Positions 1 to 10,204 of a stretch of 64,000 nucleotides of DNA are shown here, piece after piece. Within the stretch, counting starts at the first letter, position 1. The number at the start of each line of letters is the position of its first letter. This DNA is from JAQVEM01 sp964556165 (GTDB lineage Bacteria > Actinomycetota > Humimicrobiia > Humimicrobiales > Humimicrobiaceae). A model generated the notes under the pieces. That model made no database searches, was not told the DNA's origin, and was given only the letters and a program-made list of their open reading frames with translations. The stretch spans positions 1 to 64,000 of the forward strand of contig CAZKVH010000005.1 in assembly GCA_964556165.1 (NCBI GenBank). The letters are read 5' to 3'. The translations under genes and the position numbers were made by a program.

Positions 1-599
1 GCCTGGTCAGCTATTGCTCTGGTTATTGCCTGTCTTATCCACCATGTGGCATAGGTTGAAAACTTGTAACCTTTCTTGTAATCAAACTTCTCGACTGCCC
101 TTATAAGCCCGAGATTACCTTCCTGTATGAGGTCCAGGAAAAGCATTCCCCTGCCCACATATTTCTTGGCAATGCTTACCACAAGCCTGAGATTTGCCTC
201 AACTAGCATCCTTTTTGCTTCCTGGTCACCTGCCTCGATTCTTCTTGCGAGATTGACTTCTTCGTAAGCTGAAAGAAGTCTTACCTTCCCGATTTCCTTC
301 AGGTACATCCTGACCGGGTCATTGGTAGGAGACTTTATGGTCAAATCCAGCTTCCTGGTCAGAAATTCTCTCTCATTTTTTTTCTCTGAAAGTTCATCAC
401 TTGTTTCTTCTTCATCCTCACTTATAATTTCTACCCCAAGATTCTGAATAACATCGTATATGTTTTCTATTTGCTCTTTTGATAGTTCTATGTCTGAAAG
501 GGTATCGGCAATTTCCTCTGAAGTAAGGATGCCTTCAGACTTTCCTTTATTTATCAACATCTTTACTTCTTCAAACTTAAATTCTGACCCTCTCTTCAT
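1..599 (-). CDS. rpoD: RNA polymerase primary sigma factor (RpoD/SigA), 3' end beyond window
   Basis: Housekeeping sigma-70 factor that directs RNA polymerase to -35/-10 promoters. About 199 N-terminal residues are visible. They begin MKRGSEFKFEEV and hold a short region 1.1, an acidic Glu/Asp linker near residue 70, region 1.2 (DPVRMYLKEIG) and region 2 with LRLVVSIAKKY, DLIQEGNLGLIRAVEKFDY and the -10 recognition helix TYATWWIRQAITRAI. The window edge cuts the gene just after region 2.4, so regions 3 and 4 are not visible. The ATG lies 18 bp after the dnaG stop, the classic dnaG-rpoD macromolecular synthesis arrangement. The short region 1 is compatible with a Gram-positive-type SigA. Confidence 0.95.
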   Translation of the reverse strand, partial: MKRGSEFKFEEVKMLINKGKSEGILTSEEIADTLSDIELSKEQIENIYDVIQNLGVEIISEDEEETSDELSEKKNEREFLTRKLDLTIKSPTNDPVRMYLKEIGKVRLLSAYEEVNLARRIEAGDQEAKRMLVEANLRLVVSIAKKYVGRGMLFLDLIQEGNLGLIRAVEKFDYKKGYKFSTYATWWIRQAITRAIADQ

Positions 600-617
600 A
601 TTAAATCACCCCTATAT

Positions 618-2537
618 TTAAATTGTCTTCAGGTTCATTCTTTCCTTTTCCAGCTCTATCAATCTCCGGTATAGCTGGTTATACATATCATCTCTGCCAT
701 CTTCGCCTTTTAAAGAAGCGCCCGTATTTCTGCTTCTCTCATATTCTATCATTTTTTTTCTTATATCTTCAATTTTTTCTGAAATACGTATGCCCTTAAG
801 ATTATTAATTATCTCACTGCTCAGCAGCTCTACATTCTGGTCCAGATGATGCGGTTCATTGAATAAAATCAGGTTATATAGATTTCTTACTTCTTCATTT
901 TCCAATTCTCGAGACGTAATTTTTACAGGAAAGTTTACATTTTTATTATCCTTCCTTTCGCCCAGAATCTCGTCTCTCACCGCGACATAAAGCTCTCTGG
1001 TATCGTCAAATTTGAAATACTCAGGTCCCATTTCCAAAAGCTCATTAATCTTATTGCCCGTCCCGTTTATTAACAAACTTAAAGCATCCACCTCAATCCT
1101 TTTTAAAGGGCTGATACTTTCAGCCTTAACCCTGATATTTTCACCGGCATAATTTCTATCCGAATAAAGTGTGCCTGAGCTTTTCTCATACTTTTTTTTC
1201 ATCATCTCCTCTAACAGAAGACTTTCTTTCAGGTTTAGCTTCCCGGATATTTTCTTTATGCATTCCTCCTGGATAATCCCTGACGAAAGAGTGGAAATAA
1301 ATCTTATCAAATGATCGCTTGCTTTAAGTTTTCCTTCAAGGCTATTTATATTATATTTTTTTATAATTGAGTCAATAGTAAAATCAATAATCCCGGGCGC
1401 TTCTTCAACCTTTTTTATAAGAGCTTCCCTGCCCTTCTTTAATACAAAATCAGCAGGGTCGTAATTCTCTTCAAGCACGGCAACCCTGATGTTTAAATTA
1501 TTCTCATAATACAGGTCAAGCCTCTCGTTATATTCCCTCAATCGTTCTACCCCTTTTAGAGAAGCGCTAATGCCCGCCTCATCACTGTCAAAAACAAGCA
1601 CTATATTCTTTGTAAATCTTCCCAGAAGCTTTATCTGCTCGGAAGTAAGGGCCGTTCCAAGACTTGCAACCACATTTTTTATACCGGACTGAAAGAGTGC
1701 CATCACATCTGTATAGCCCTCCACTATAAGCACCTCATCTTTTTCAACGATATAATTCTTTGCCTGATATATCCTGTAAATATTTTTACTTTTTGAATAA
1801 AGCCTTGTCTCGGGGGTATTTATATATTTTGCTTTCTGGTCTCCCGTCCTGCTTGTTTTAGAAATAATCCTTCCTCCAAAACCTATGGTCTTCCCAACAA
1901 TATCGCCTATAGGAAAAATTATTCTTCCTCTAAATCTGTCATATACTCCCGTGCCCCCGCTTCTTCCTTCTATAGCAAGACCGCACTGGACCAGCTCGAC
2001 CGCAGTATACCCTCTCTTTATTGCAAACTTTGAAAAACTATCCCAGCTGTCAAGGCTGAACCCCACCTCAAATTCATTCAGGATACTATCTGTAAATCCC
2101 CTTTCCTTTAGATAATTCAGGGAAGTCAGCCCGGCTTTACTGTTAAAAAGCACGAAATTGAAATATTTTTTAGCCAGTTCATTTAACTCAATCAGCCTGT
2201 TTTTAACGTTTGTTGACTCTTTACTGGCACCTGATAAATTATACTTTAAATTATAACCAACCCTCTTTGCCAGAAATTCAACTGCTTCTACAAAATCCAG
2301 ATTCTCAATTTTCTCTATAAAATTTATTACATCTCCGCCTGCTCCACAGCCGAAGCAGTGGTAAAGTTGCTTTGACGTATCAACAGTGAAAGACGGAGTT
2401 TTTTCTTTATGAAAAGGACAGAGACCCGTATAATTTTTGCCTGTTTTCTTTAGTTTAACGTAATTGGATATAACACTATGGATATCTGCTCTGGATTTTA
2501 GTTCCTCTACTTCACCCTCTTTTAGACTTCTTCCCAT
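618..2537 (-). CDS. dnaG: DNA primase DnaG
   Basis: Synthesises RNA primers for Okazaki fragments at the replication fork, working with the replicative helicase. The 639 residues match family size. The N-terminal CHC2 zinc finger is complete (C40, H43, C61, C64). The RNA polymerase core carries the basic DRFRGRIIFPI segment (200-210) and a TOPRIM domain with EGYTD (273-277) and the metal-binding DSDEAG (317-322). The C-terminal 150-200 residues are the divergent helicase-interaction domain. It is followed 18 bp later by rpoD. The ATG start keeps the usual short leader before the zinc finger; the RBS before it is weak. Confidence 0.97.
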   Translation of the reverse strand: MGRSLKEGEVEELKSRADIHSVISNYVKLKKTGKNYTGLCPFHKEKTPSFTVDTSKQLYHCFGCGAGGDVINFIEKIENLDFVEAVEFLAKRVGYNLKYNLSGASKESTNVKNRLIELNELAKKYFNFVLFNSKAGLTSLNYLKERGFTDSILNEFEVGFSLDSWDSFSKFAIKRGYTAVELVQCGLAIEGRSGGTGVYDRFRGRIIFPIGDIVGKTIGFGGRIISKTSRTGDQKAKYINTPETRLYSKSKNIYRIYQAKNYIVEKDEVLIVEGYTDVMALFQSGIKNVVASLGTALTSEQIKLLGRFTKNIVLVFDSDEAGISASLKGVERLREYNERLDLYYENNLNIRVAVLEENYDPADFVLKKGREALIKKVEEAPGIIDFTIDSIIKKYNINSLEGKLKASDHLIRFISTLSSGIIQEECIKKISGKLNLKESLLLEEMMKKKYEKSSGTLYSDRNYAGENIRVKAESISPLKRIEVDALSLLINGTGNKINELLEMGPEYFKFDDTRELYVAVRDEILGERKDNKNVNFPVKITSRELENEEVRNLYNLILFNEPHHLDQNVELLSSEIINNLKGIRISEKIEDIRKKMIEYERSRNTGASLKGEDGRDDMYNQLYRRLIELEKERMNLKTI

Positions 2538-2735
2538 TATTTACCCGATACTTAAATATAATAGTTATAAAATATTCCTGCAGGAACCGAATTAATTACA
2601 GAACTTAATTTTTTTAATTACTTATAGTTAAGAAATCTAAAATTATTTTACCACTAATATATTTTTTTATAAGAGGATTATCTCCGATTATTTCAATAAA
2701 TTCAGTGCTATTTTTTATTTTTCTGTTTTTTCTCT

Positions 2736-5360
2736 CTATTCGATTTCTCCTATTGCTGCTCTTGCTGCAGCCAGCCTTGCAATAGGAACCCTGTAAGGTG
2801 AGCAGCTTACATAATCCAGTCCTACATTATGACAGAATTCAACTGAGCTCGGGTCGCCACCATGCTCACCGCATATTCCAATCTTTAGATCCTGTCTTGT
2901 TTTTCTTCCTCTTTCAACAGCCATTTTAATAAACTCGCCAACTCCGTTTCTGTCAATCGTGGCAAATGGGTCCTTTTCCAGTATCCCTTTTTCTATATAA
3001 TCAGGAAGAAACTTTCCGGCATCGTCTCTTGAAAACCCAAATGTCATCTGGGTAAGGTCGTTAGTTCCAAAACTAAAGAATTCAGCTTCACTGGCTATCT
3101 CCCCTGCAACAACACATGCTCTTGGAACTTCTATCATGGTCCCTACTTTATAATCAAACTTCTTTTTCCCTTCCTTCATTGTTTCATCTGCAATCTTAAC
3201 AATCTGTTCTTTAAGAACCTTGATTTCATTTATATTACCCACCAGTGGAACCATTACTTCCGGTTTTACCTTAAGTCCCTTTTTGGCAAGCTCGATAGCT
3301 GCTTCGAAAATTGCCCTTACCTGCATTTCAAGAATTTCAGGGTAGCTAATAGAAAGTCTGCATCCTCTGTGGCCCAGCATCGGGTTCATTTCATGAAGAG
3401 ATTTGACTGTCGCTTTCAGCTCATCGAATCCTATACCAAGTTCTCCTGCTATCTCTTTTATATCTTCATCTTCATGGGGCAGAAACTCGTGAAGAGGCGG
3501 GTCAAGTAACCTTATGGTCACAGGTAACCCCTTCATTACTTTAAATATATCTACAAAGTCTTTTTTCTGCATCGGCAGAATCTGCTTCAGGGCTTTTTCT
3601 CTTTCTTCTCTGTTTTTAGCCACTATCATTTTTCTTACTGCCTTGATTCTATCTGCTTCAAAGAACATATGCTCTGTCCTGCACAGACCGATTCCTTCTG
3701 CTCCGAAACCCCTGGCAACTTCAGCATCATGAGGAGTATCGGCGTTTGCTCTTACACCTATAGATTTAAATTCATCAACCCAGCTCATAAACTTTTTGAA
3801 ATCGTTTCCTATAACAGGGTCAACAACAGGAATTTTACCTTTAAACACTTCTCCCGTTGCGCCATCAAGAGTAATCCAGTCACCTTTGTTTATCCTGCTG
3901 CCGTTTACTTCAAAATATTTCTTGCTTTCGTACACTTTTATTTCTTCCGCACCTGCCACGCAGCATTTACCCATCCCCCTTGCTACAACAGCAGCATGTG
4001 AGGTCATTCCTCCACGTGCAGTTAAAATACCCTGTGCCACTGCCATCCCCTGGATATCCTCCGGGGAAGTCTCTGTTCTTACCAGAACTACATTATCTTG
4101 CTTTGCATCTTCTACTGCGGCGTCGGCATCAAAAACAACCCTGCCCAGAGCAGCACCTGGAGATGCAGGAAGCCCTTTTGTAAGAAGTTCTGCTTTTTCT
4201 TTTGCTTTATTATCAAGCTGCTTGTGAAGTAGCTGGTCCAGCATCTGTGGCTCAACTCTTGTCACAGCAGTCTTTTTATCGATATATCCTTCCTTAACCA
4301 TATCAACAGCAATTTTCAATGCAGCAAATGCTGTTCTTTTACCGGTCCTGGTCTGGAGTATGTATAATTTACCCTCCTGGATTGTGAATTCCAGGTCCTC
4401 CATTTCTCTGTAATGGTCCTCAAGTTTTTCCCTTACACCAACCAGTTGCTTGTAGATTTCAGGCATTTCTTTCCCTAATTTGGATATAGGCTGGGGAGTT
4501 CTTATACCTGCAACAACATCTTCTCCCTGAGCATTAAGCAGATATTCACCATAAAATTTATCCTCTCCTGTTGCAGGATTCCTTGTAAAAGCAACACCTG
4601 TCGCTGAGTTTGTTCCCATATTGCCAAAAACCATTGCCTGAACATTCACAGCAGTCCCAATATTATGTGGTATATCATGAAGATTTCTGTAAGATATGGC
4701 TCTTTTATTGTTCCATGAGCCAAACACAGCATTAACAGACATCTCAAGCTGTTTCCTCGGTTCCTGTGGGAAACTTCTTCCTTTGCTCTCCTTTATAATT
4801 TTCTTATAATCCTCTACAAGCTCCTTTAAATCATCTGCATCCAGTTCAGTATCATATTTTACTTTTTTCTTATCCTTTCTTGCCTGGAGCGCTTTCTCAA
4901 AACTGTCATGTTCTACTCCCATTACCACGTCGCCAAACATCTGTATAAATCTCCTGTATGAGTCCCAGCCAAATCTTGCGTTGCCTGTCTTCTCAATCAG
5001 GCCCTTTACCGTCTTATCGTTCAGACCAAGGTTAAGAACCGTGTCCATCATACCCGGCATAGAAATAGCTGCCCCTGACCTTACGGAAACAAGAAGCGGG
5101 TTCTTTTCATCTCCAAATCCCATGCCCATTTTATTTTCAAGTTTCTCTAGATTCCTGTCAATCTGCTCGTCCAGACCTTCGGGACATTTCCTGCCAAGCT
5201 CATAAAACAGATTGCACACTTCAGTTGTTATGGTAAAACCACAGGGTACAGGTAGCCCTATGTTTGTCATCTCCGAGAGGTTAGCTCCCTTTCCTCCCAG
5301 CAGTTTTTTCATCTCTTTTTTGCCTTCGCCAAAAAAATACACATACTTTTTTGAAGCCAT
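2736..5360 (-). CDS. ppdK: Pyruvate, phosphate dikinase
   Basis: Interconverts PEP, AMP and PPi with pyruvate, ATP and phosphate; in anaerobes it works in glycolysis or gluconeogenesis and links to PPi metabolism. The N-terminal ATP-grasp domain starts with GGKGANLSEM. The central swivelling domain carries the phosphohistidine motif GGMTSHAAVVARGMG near residue 455. The C-terminal TIM-barrel carries the catalytic Cys in ICGEHGGDP near residue 830. I chose the ATG at 5360 (MASKKYVYFF, 874 residues, the standard family length) over an in-frame TTG at 5369, because AGAAAGGG is properly spaced only for the ATG. It lies between glyS and dnaG, a neighbourhood also known from clostridia. Confidence 0.97.
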   Translation of the reverse strand: MASKKYVYFFGEGKKEMKKLLGGKGANLSEMTNIGLPVPCGFTITTEVCNLFYELGRKCPEGLDEQIDRNLEKLENKMGMGFGDEKNPLLVSVRSGAAISMPGMMDTVLNLGLNDKTVKGLIEKTGNARFGWDSYRRFIQMFGDVVMGVEHDSFEKALQARKDKKKVKYDTELDADDLKELVEDYKKIIKESKGRSFPQEPRKQLEMSVNAVFGSWNNKRAISYRNLHDIPHNIGTAVNVQAMVFGNMGTNSATGVAFTRNPATGEDKFYGEYLLNAQGEDVVAGIRTPQPISKLGKEMPEIYKQLVGVREKLEDHYREMEDLEFTIQEGKLYILQTRTGKRTAFAALKIAVDMVKEGYIDKKTAVTRVEPQMLDQLLHKQLDNKAKEKAELLTKGLPASPGAALGRVVFDADAAVEDAKQDNVVLVRTETSPEDIQGMAVAQGILTARGGMTSHAAVVARGMGKCCVAGAEEIKVYESKKYFEVNGSRINKGDWITLDGATGEVFKGKIPVVDPVIGNDFKKFMSWVDEFKSIGVRANADTPHDAEVARGFGAEGIGLCRTEHMFFEADRIKAVRKMIVAKNREEREKALKQILPMQKKDFVDIFKVMKGLPVTIRLLDPPLHEFLPHEDEDIKEIAGELGIGFDELKATVKSLHEMNPMLGHRGCRLSISYPEILEMQVRAIFEAAIELAKKGLKVKPEVMVPLVGNINEIKVLKEQIVKIADETMKEGKKKFDYKVGTMIEVPRACVVAGEIASEAEFFSFGTNDLTQMTFGFSRDDAGKFLPDYIEKGILEKDPFATIDRNGVGEFIKMAVERGRKTRQDLKIGICGEHGGDPSSVEFCHNVGLDYVSCSPYRVPIARLAAARAAIGEIE

Positions 5361-5485
5361 TCTTATCAAACCCTTTCTTATTTTGAAATAAAATTACTAA
5401 TAATCTAAAACCAAATTGAAATATGATAACAGAAAAATAAAAAAAAATTAAGAGGTATATTAATTTAATTATTATTTATCAATTA

Positions 5486-7618
5486 TTAATTATCGTTAAT
5501 CTCTAACTTCGAGAAATCTGCTATCGTCATATAAAGGTCAACTGCCTTCTTTACAAGACCAATACGATTGTTCCTTAATTTTTCGTCTTTATCCATAACC
5601 AGGACTTTATCAAAAAACAAATCCACAACCACTCCGAAATCATAAAGCTCATTAAGAACATCTTTATATTTTTTATCTTCCGAAAGCTTTCCAATCAATC
5701 CCTCTTTATCACTTATTGACCTGTAGAGCTCCTTTTCATGCTCTTCTTTAAGTAAATCAGCATCTACCCTGTCAGAGATGCTTCCCTTTATTATATTTTT
5801 GCATCTTACCATCGGGAAATATAGCTTTTTTATATCCTTTTCTTTAATAAATTCTTCAATAGCACCGTATCTTAAATTTATCTCAGGAATCGAACTGCAT
5901 CCTGAACCCAGGACTGATTCTAAAATGTCCAGTCTCCTGTTCTCTTTTTCAAACATAAATCTTAATCTTGCTATTATAAAATCTCTTATGTCCTTAGCTA
6001 CTCGCAATTTATCTTCATTGCTGAGCTCAGAATATGCGGGATATAGCTTAAGGTTATAATCAATCAGACCATCAAGGTTAAAATCATATTCGCCTTTAGG
6101 CACTGAAAGAATAATACCGGAGGCTTTTCTTCTTAAAGCAAAGGGGTCTTCAGAGCCGGTGGGTATTTTACCTGCCAGAAATATGCCTGTTATGGTGTCA
6201 ACTTTATCGGCAATAGATAGTATAAGCCCAACATCGTTTGAAGGCAATATGTCATCTGCGAATCTCGGAAGATAATGTTCGAAAACTGCGCTTGATACTT
6301 CAGCCTTTTCGCCTCTTTCCTCTGAATACTGGCGCCCTACAATACCCTGAAGAGAAGGAAATTCCACTACCATATCCGTAACAAGGTCACACTTGCAGAG
6401 CATACTTGCCCTGGCAAGGTCCTCTACTAAATCAGTATTCTTAAACTCCTGTTTTTTCTTTAACAATCCTGACATAAAGTTTGTTATTTTCTTCAACCTT
6501 ACGCTCTTATCATAAATACTGCCAAGACCTGAAAAGAAAATAACTCCTTTCAGCTTTTCGGTCCAGAAATCAAAGTCATGTTTTTTATCCACTTCATAAA
6601 AATATGCCGCATCACTCAATCTCGCTCTAAGCACCCTCTCGTTTCCTTTTCTGATTTCGCCTGTATCCTTAATTCCATTCTGAATAATTATAAAATTGGT
6701 GCTTATATTTCCAGAAGAATCAAGAACTGCAAAATACTTCTGGTGATATTGTATTGATTCGATTAATAATTCTTTTGGAATGTATAAAAACTCTTCCGGG
6801 AAGCTGCCGGCAATAACATTTGGTATTTCAACCATGTTTACGACATCATTTAAAAGGTCATTATCAATAATAACCTTAAATTTACCCTTCCATATTTTTT
6901 CTTCAAGATTCTTTATCTGTTCAAGTATTAATCTTCTTCTATCACCTGCGACAGCCATTACCCTGCCCTTTTTGCTCAGGATTTCTAAATAATCGTTGCT
7001 ATTCTTTATGGTTATTGGTTCCGGGCTAATCATGCGGTGTCCATAAGTAATATTAGAAGAAACCAGGTTTTCAATATTAAATTTTATTATTTCATTATCA
7101 TAGAGGGCAAGAATCCACCTTATGGGACGGGCAAATTTTATACTGTAATCAGCCCATGTCATCTGCTTGCTAAACTTTAAAGAAAGAATAGTATCCCTGA
7201 GTATAAACGCGAGAAGCTCCTTCGTTTTTTTACCTTTCTCTAAAATTCTTTTACCGAGATAGAGGCCTTTACCCTGCACTTCTATTTTTTCAAGCTCGCT
7301 TACTTTTAAATTTAAACTCTTTGCAAAACCCCTTGCAGCACCTGTGGGGTTACCAGAACTGTCAAAAGCAATTCCTACCGGGGGACCTGTTATTATTTTT
7401 TCTTCCGAATCCTGAGTTTCAATTAAATCATCAACTATAGAAACGAGTCTCCTCGGAGAGCTATATATATTAATACTGCCGAATTTTAATCTGTTTTCGG
7501 TAAATTTACTTTCTAAAACCTCTTTCAGGCCCCTGACTCCCTCCTGAATACACGACGGGGGCATCTCTTCCGTACCGATTTCAAAAAGTAATTGTTTTCC
7601 CTTCACATTAATATTCAT
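5486..7618 (-). CDS. glyS: Glycyl-tRNA synthetase beta subunit
   Basis: Beta subunit of the bacterial alpha2beta2 glycyl-tRNA synthetase; it binds and positions tRNA-Gly while the alpha subunit activates glycine. The 710-residue length fits the family (about 690). The N-terminus has the family signature LLFEIGTEEMPP, followed by the GPPVGIAFDSSG and MTWADYSIKFARPIRWI segments. A central HD-like region contains ASMLCKCDLVTDMVVEFPSLQG, and the C-terminus is an anticodon-binding-like domain. It lies 15 bp after glyQ, so the two are almost certainly co-translated in equal amounts. Confidence 0.97.
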   Translation of the reverse strand: MNINVKGKQLLFEIGTEEMPPSCIQEGVRGLKEVLESKFTENRLKFGSINIYSSPRRLVSIVDDLIETQDSEEKIITGPPVGIAFDSSGNPTGAARGFAKSLNLKVSELEKIEVQGKGLYLGKRILEKGKKTKELLAFILRDTILSLKFSKQMTWADYSIKFARPIRWILALYDNEIIKFNIENLVSSNITYGHRMISPEPITIKNSNDYLEILSKKGRVMAVAGDRRRLILEQIKNLEEKIWKGKFKVIIDNDLLNDVVNMVEIPNVIAGSFPEEFLYIPKELLIESIQYHQKYFAVLDSSGNISTNFIIIQNGIKDTGEIRKGNERVLRARLSDAAYFYEVDKKHDFDFWTEKLKGVIFFSGLGSIYDKSVRLKKITNFMSGLLKKKQEFKNTDLVEDLARASMLCKCDLVTDMVVEFPSLQGIVGRQYSEERGEKAEVSSAVFEHYLPRFADDILPSNDVGLILSIADKVDTITGIFLAGKIPTGSEDPFALRRKASGIILSVPKGEYDFNLDGLIDYNLKLYPAYSELSNEDKLRVAKDIRDFIIARLRFMFEKENRRLDILESVLGSGCSSIPEINLRYGAIEEFIKEKDIKKLYFPMVRCKNIIKGSISDRVDADLLKEEHEKELYRSISDKEGLIGKLSEDKKYKDVLNELYDFGVVVDLFFDKVLVMDKDEKLRNNRIGLVKKAVDLYMTIADFSKLEINDN

Positions 7619-7633
7619 GATTATCCTTTATTT

Positions 7634-8506
7634 TTATCCCTTCTCAAGAAGCGGGAAACCAAGCTCCTCTCTCTGCTTTATGTAAGCAGAGCATAATATC
7701 CTTGCGAGATTTCTTATCCTTGCTATATATGAAGTTCTCTCTGCCACACTTATGGCTTCCCTGGCATCAAGCAAATTAAAAATATGGGAACACTTAAGTA
7801 CATATTCGCATCCCACAAAGACCAGGCCTTTTTTTATAACCAATTTAAACTCTCTCTCATATTTATCAAAAAAATCAAGAAGCATATCAATTGATGCTAC
7901 CTCAAAGTTATAAGCCGACCATTCCTTCTCAGACTCAAGATGAATATCTCCATAATTTATATCATCAGACCATTTAAGTTCCCAGAAGCTGTCTTTATCC
8001 TGCAGATACATCGCAATGCGCTCCAGACCGTAAGTTATTTCTGCTGACACGGGCTTGAGCGCCAGGCCACCCATCTGCTGGAAATATGTAAACTGGGTTA
8101 TTTCCATCCCGTCTGCCCATACTTCCCATCCCAGACCCGCAGCTCCAATTGTTGGTGACTGCCAGTCGTCTTCAACAAAGCGTATGTCATGTATCTTAAG
8201 GTCAATTCCAAGTCTCCTGAGGGAACCAAGGTAAAGCTCTATAACATTATCCGGGGATGGCTTAAGCAATACCTGGAACTGATAATAAAACTGTGTCCTG
8301 AATGGATTCTCGCCGTACCTTCCGTCAGTAGGCCTTCTGCTTGGCTCAACATAGGCAACATTCCAGGGCTCGGGACCAAGACATCTGAGGAAAGTATCGG
8401 GATTAAATGTCCCCGCGCCTTTCTCAATGTCAAGGGGCTGCTTTATAATACAGTTATTATCTGCCCAGTATTTCTGCAGGTTAAAAATAATATCCTGAAA
8501 ATTCAT
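7634..8506 (-). CDS. glyQ: Glycyl-tRNA synthetase alpha subunit
   Basis: Catalytic alpha subunit of the two-subunit glycyl-tRNA synthetase. The 290 residues cover the whole family, starting MNFQDIIFNLQKYWADNNC with the typical GAGTFNPDTFLR and EPWNVAYVEPSRRPTDGRYGENP segments. GLGWEVWADGMEITQFTYFQQ is also intact. It precedes glyS by 15 bp. Only 92 bp separate it from recO upstream. That is too short for the T-box leader often seen before glyQS in Firmicutes, and none is recognisable, so expression probably depends on read-through from the recO/era side or an internal promoter. Confidence 0.97.
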   Translation of the reverse strand: MNFQDIIFNLQKYWADNNCIIKQPLDIEKGAGTFNPDTFLRCLGPEPWNVAYVEPSRRPTDGRYGENPFRTQFYYQFQVLLKPSPDNVIELYLGSLRRLGIDLKIHDIRFVEDDWQSPTIGAAGLGWEVWADGMEITQFTYFQQMGGLALKPVSAEITYGLERIAMYLQDKDSFWELKWSDDINYGDIHLESEKEWSAYNFEVASIDMLLDFFDKYEREFKLVIKKGLVFVGCEYVLKCSHIFNLLDAREAISVAERTSYIARIRNLARILCSAYIKQREELGFPLLEKG

Positions 8507-8598
8507 AATTTACTTATTTTAATAACAATGATTTTAATAGTCAATTAAACCGGGAAGGATAAGCCGGGATTTTATAATAAAAAAAACATCTGTAATAC

Positions 8599-9381
8599 TT
8601 ATATTCCTATTTTTTTTAGATATTTAAAGCTATCTACATTACATTCGGTATGATAAACTAAATAATCTTCTATCAACTTATATACTCTTTTTAAAGTAAA
8701 CGGATTTATCTCCATATCCCTGAAATCTTCTATTTTCATTCTGGATAAATCATATAAAAACCTGTAATCCGAGGCGCTTAAAACTTCGCTGCCTGCCAGT
8801 GAAGATGCGCAGGTATCACAGAGCACCCCGCCATATTTTATAGAAAAATAAATTTTATCCCTGTTGAAAGAATATAGTTTTTCAAGAGGCCTGTTGCATT
8901 TGCTGCAGCTCTCAAGTAGGGGAGCATATCCCAGGACACTTAAAAACTTAATTCCAAAAAAACACATGATTTTTTTTAATAACGGTATATCCTCCATTCC
9001 TGCATTGTTTATCTCATTAAAACATATGTAAATCAGCTTAAAAATAGAGGGAGAAGACTCGCTGCCTGATGCCTGGGTTTTTAAAATGATATTGCTTATT
9101 ATTTCACTAAAGACGAATTTGGAAAAATCAGAAGGAATATTTTTAAAGCTTTTTATTATTTCTACCTGATTTATAATGTCCAGGTTCCTGCCCCTGGTAA
9201 GCTCCAGCTCCACAAGATTAAAGAGTTCCAGCCTCCCGCCAAACCTGCTGCGTATCTTACGTGCGCCCTTTGCAACTGCGCTTATTATATCCCCTTCAAG
9301 GGAATACATCTTCAGTATTTTATCAGACTCGCCCAGTTTATAAGTCTTTAAAATAATAGCCTTTGCTTTATAAGATGGCAT
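8599..9381 (-). CDS. recO: DNA repair protein RecO
   Basis: RecO mediates RecA loading on SSB-coated single-stranded DNA in the RecFOR pathway. The N-terminal OB-fold opens with the typical KAKAIILKTYKLGESDKIL, and GGRLELFNLVELEL follows. Residues C159, C162, C188 and C191 form the zinc-binding site of the C-terminal helical domain. The 260 residues match family length. The ATG comes 3 bp after the deoC stop, which suggests translational coupling. The era-recO neighbourhood is widely conserved; the deoC gene between them is the local variation. Confidence 0.93.
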   Translation of the reverse strand: MPSYKAKAIILKTYKLGESDKILKMYSLEGDIISAVAKGARKIRSRFGGRLELFNLVELELTRGRNLDIINQVEIIKSFKNIPSDFSKFVFSEIISNIILKTQASGSESSPSIFKLIYICFNEINNAGMEDIPLLKKIMCFFGIKFLSVLGYAPLLESCSKCNRPLEKLYSFNRDKIYFSIKYGGVLCDTCASSLAGSEVLSASDYRFLYDLSRMKIEDFRDMEINPFTLKRVYKLIEDYLVYHTECNVDSFKYLKKIGI

Positions 9382-9384
9382 TTT

Positions 9385-10095
9385 TTATTTATCAAAAATA
9401 GCGCTGTATTCTTTTAATATATTAACTCCACTGCTCGTCCCCAGCCTCGTAGCGCCAGCATCTATAAGCGCCTGTGCATCACCAAAAGTTCTTATCCCTC
9501 CTGAAGCTTTCACTCCTATATTCCTCGTAACCACTTCCCTTATCAGTCTTATATCGTCAAGCTCCACTCCCTTGACACCAAAGCCTGTAGAGGTTTTCAC
9601 AAAATCGGCACCCGACTTTTCAATAATAGCGCATACTTTTTTTATCTCATCTTTGGTTAGCGCAGCAGTTTCTATGATAATTTTAATATCGATATGCTTG
9701 TTATACTCCGCTATCTGCTCGCGCCTGATTACATTTACCACAATCTTTATTTCCCTTTCGACATATTCGTAATTACCGCTCTTTACCGCCCCGAGATTTA
9801 TAACCATATCGAGCTCATCCGCACCTTTTTTCACATTGTCTCGTGCTTCGAAAACCTTTGCCTCGGTAGTGTTTGCGCCCAGTGGGTAGCCAACCACCGA
9901 ACAGACTTTTACGTCACTTCCAGCCAGCATTCTTTTTGCCTGTGTTATATAAGCTGGATTAATGCACAAAGCAGCAAAATGGTACTTTTTAGCACCGATA
10001 CATAGCTGCTCTATTTCCTTTGATGTTGCAAGAGGATTAAGCAGTGTCTGGTCTATTGTTTTTGCCAATTGTTCTTTAGTTAACGTTTTTACCAC
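9385..10095 (-). CDS. deoC: Deoxyribose-phosphate aldolase
   Basis: Class I aldolase that splits 2-deoxyribose-5-phosphate into glyceraldehyde-3-phosphate and acetaldehyde during deoxynucleoside breakdown. The Schiff-base lysine K167 lies in DFVKTSTGFG. The GADELDMVINLGAVKSG segment carries a conserved active-site Asp (D97), and the C-terminal phosphate-binding region reads ASGGIRTFGDA. The 236 residues fit a TIM barrel. The start is a GTG with a GAAAGG only 3-4 bp away, so a slightly different start is possible. It lies between era and recO in a replication, repair and translation block, with no other nucleoside catabolism genes nearby. Confidence 0.95.
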   Translation of the reverse strand: MVKTLTKEQLAKTIDQTLLNPLATSKEIEQLCIGAKKYHFAALCINPAYITQAKRMLAGSDVKVCSVVGYPLGANTTEAKVFEARDNVKKGADELDMVINLGAVKSGNYEYVEREIKIVVNVIRREQIAEYNKHIDIKIIIETAALTKDEIKKVCAIIEKSGADFVKTSTGFGVKGVELDDIRLIREVVTRNIGVKASGGIRTFGDAQALIDAGATRLGTSSGVNILKEYSAIFDK

Positions 10096-10204
10096 CGGCC
10101 TTTCGTTTAAGAATTTTTTTAATATATTTATTTTTTAATTTTATTAGCTTTCAGTTTATTCTAATTGCCTTTAATATTGAATAATATTTTTTATCCCGGA
10201 ATAA

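Noticed and set aside
3514..4227. Several plus-strand open frames opposite ppdK
   Set aside because: They overlap each other and the conserved dikinase core, and their translations look like complement-strand artefacts.
8507..8598. T-box leader for glyQS
   Set aside because: The gap is only 92 bp and shows neither the T-box core nor a terminator stem.
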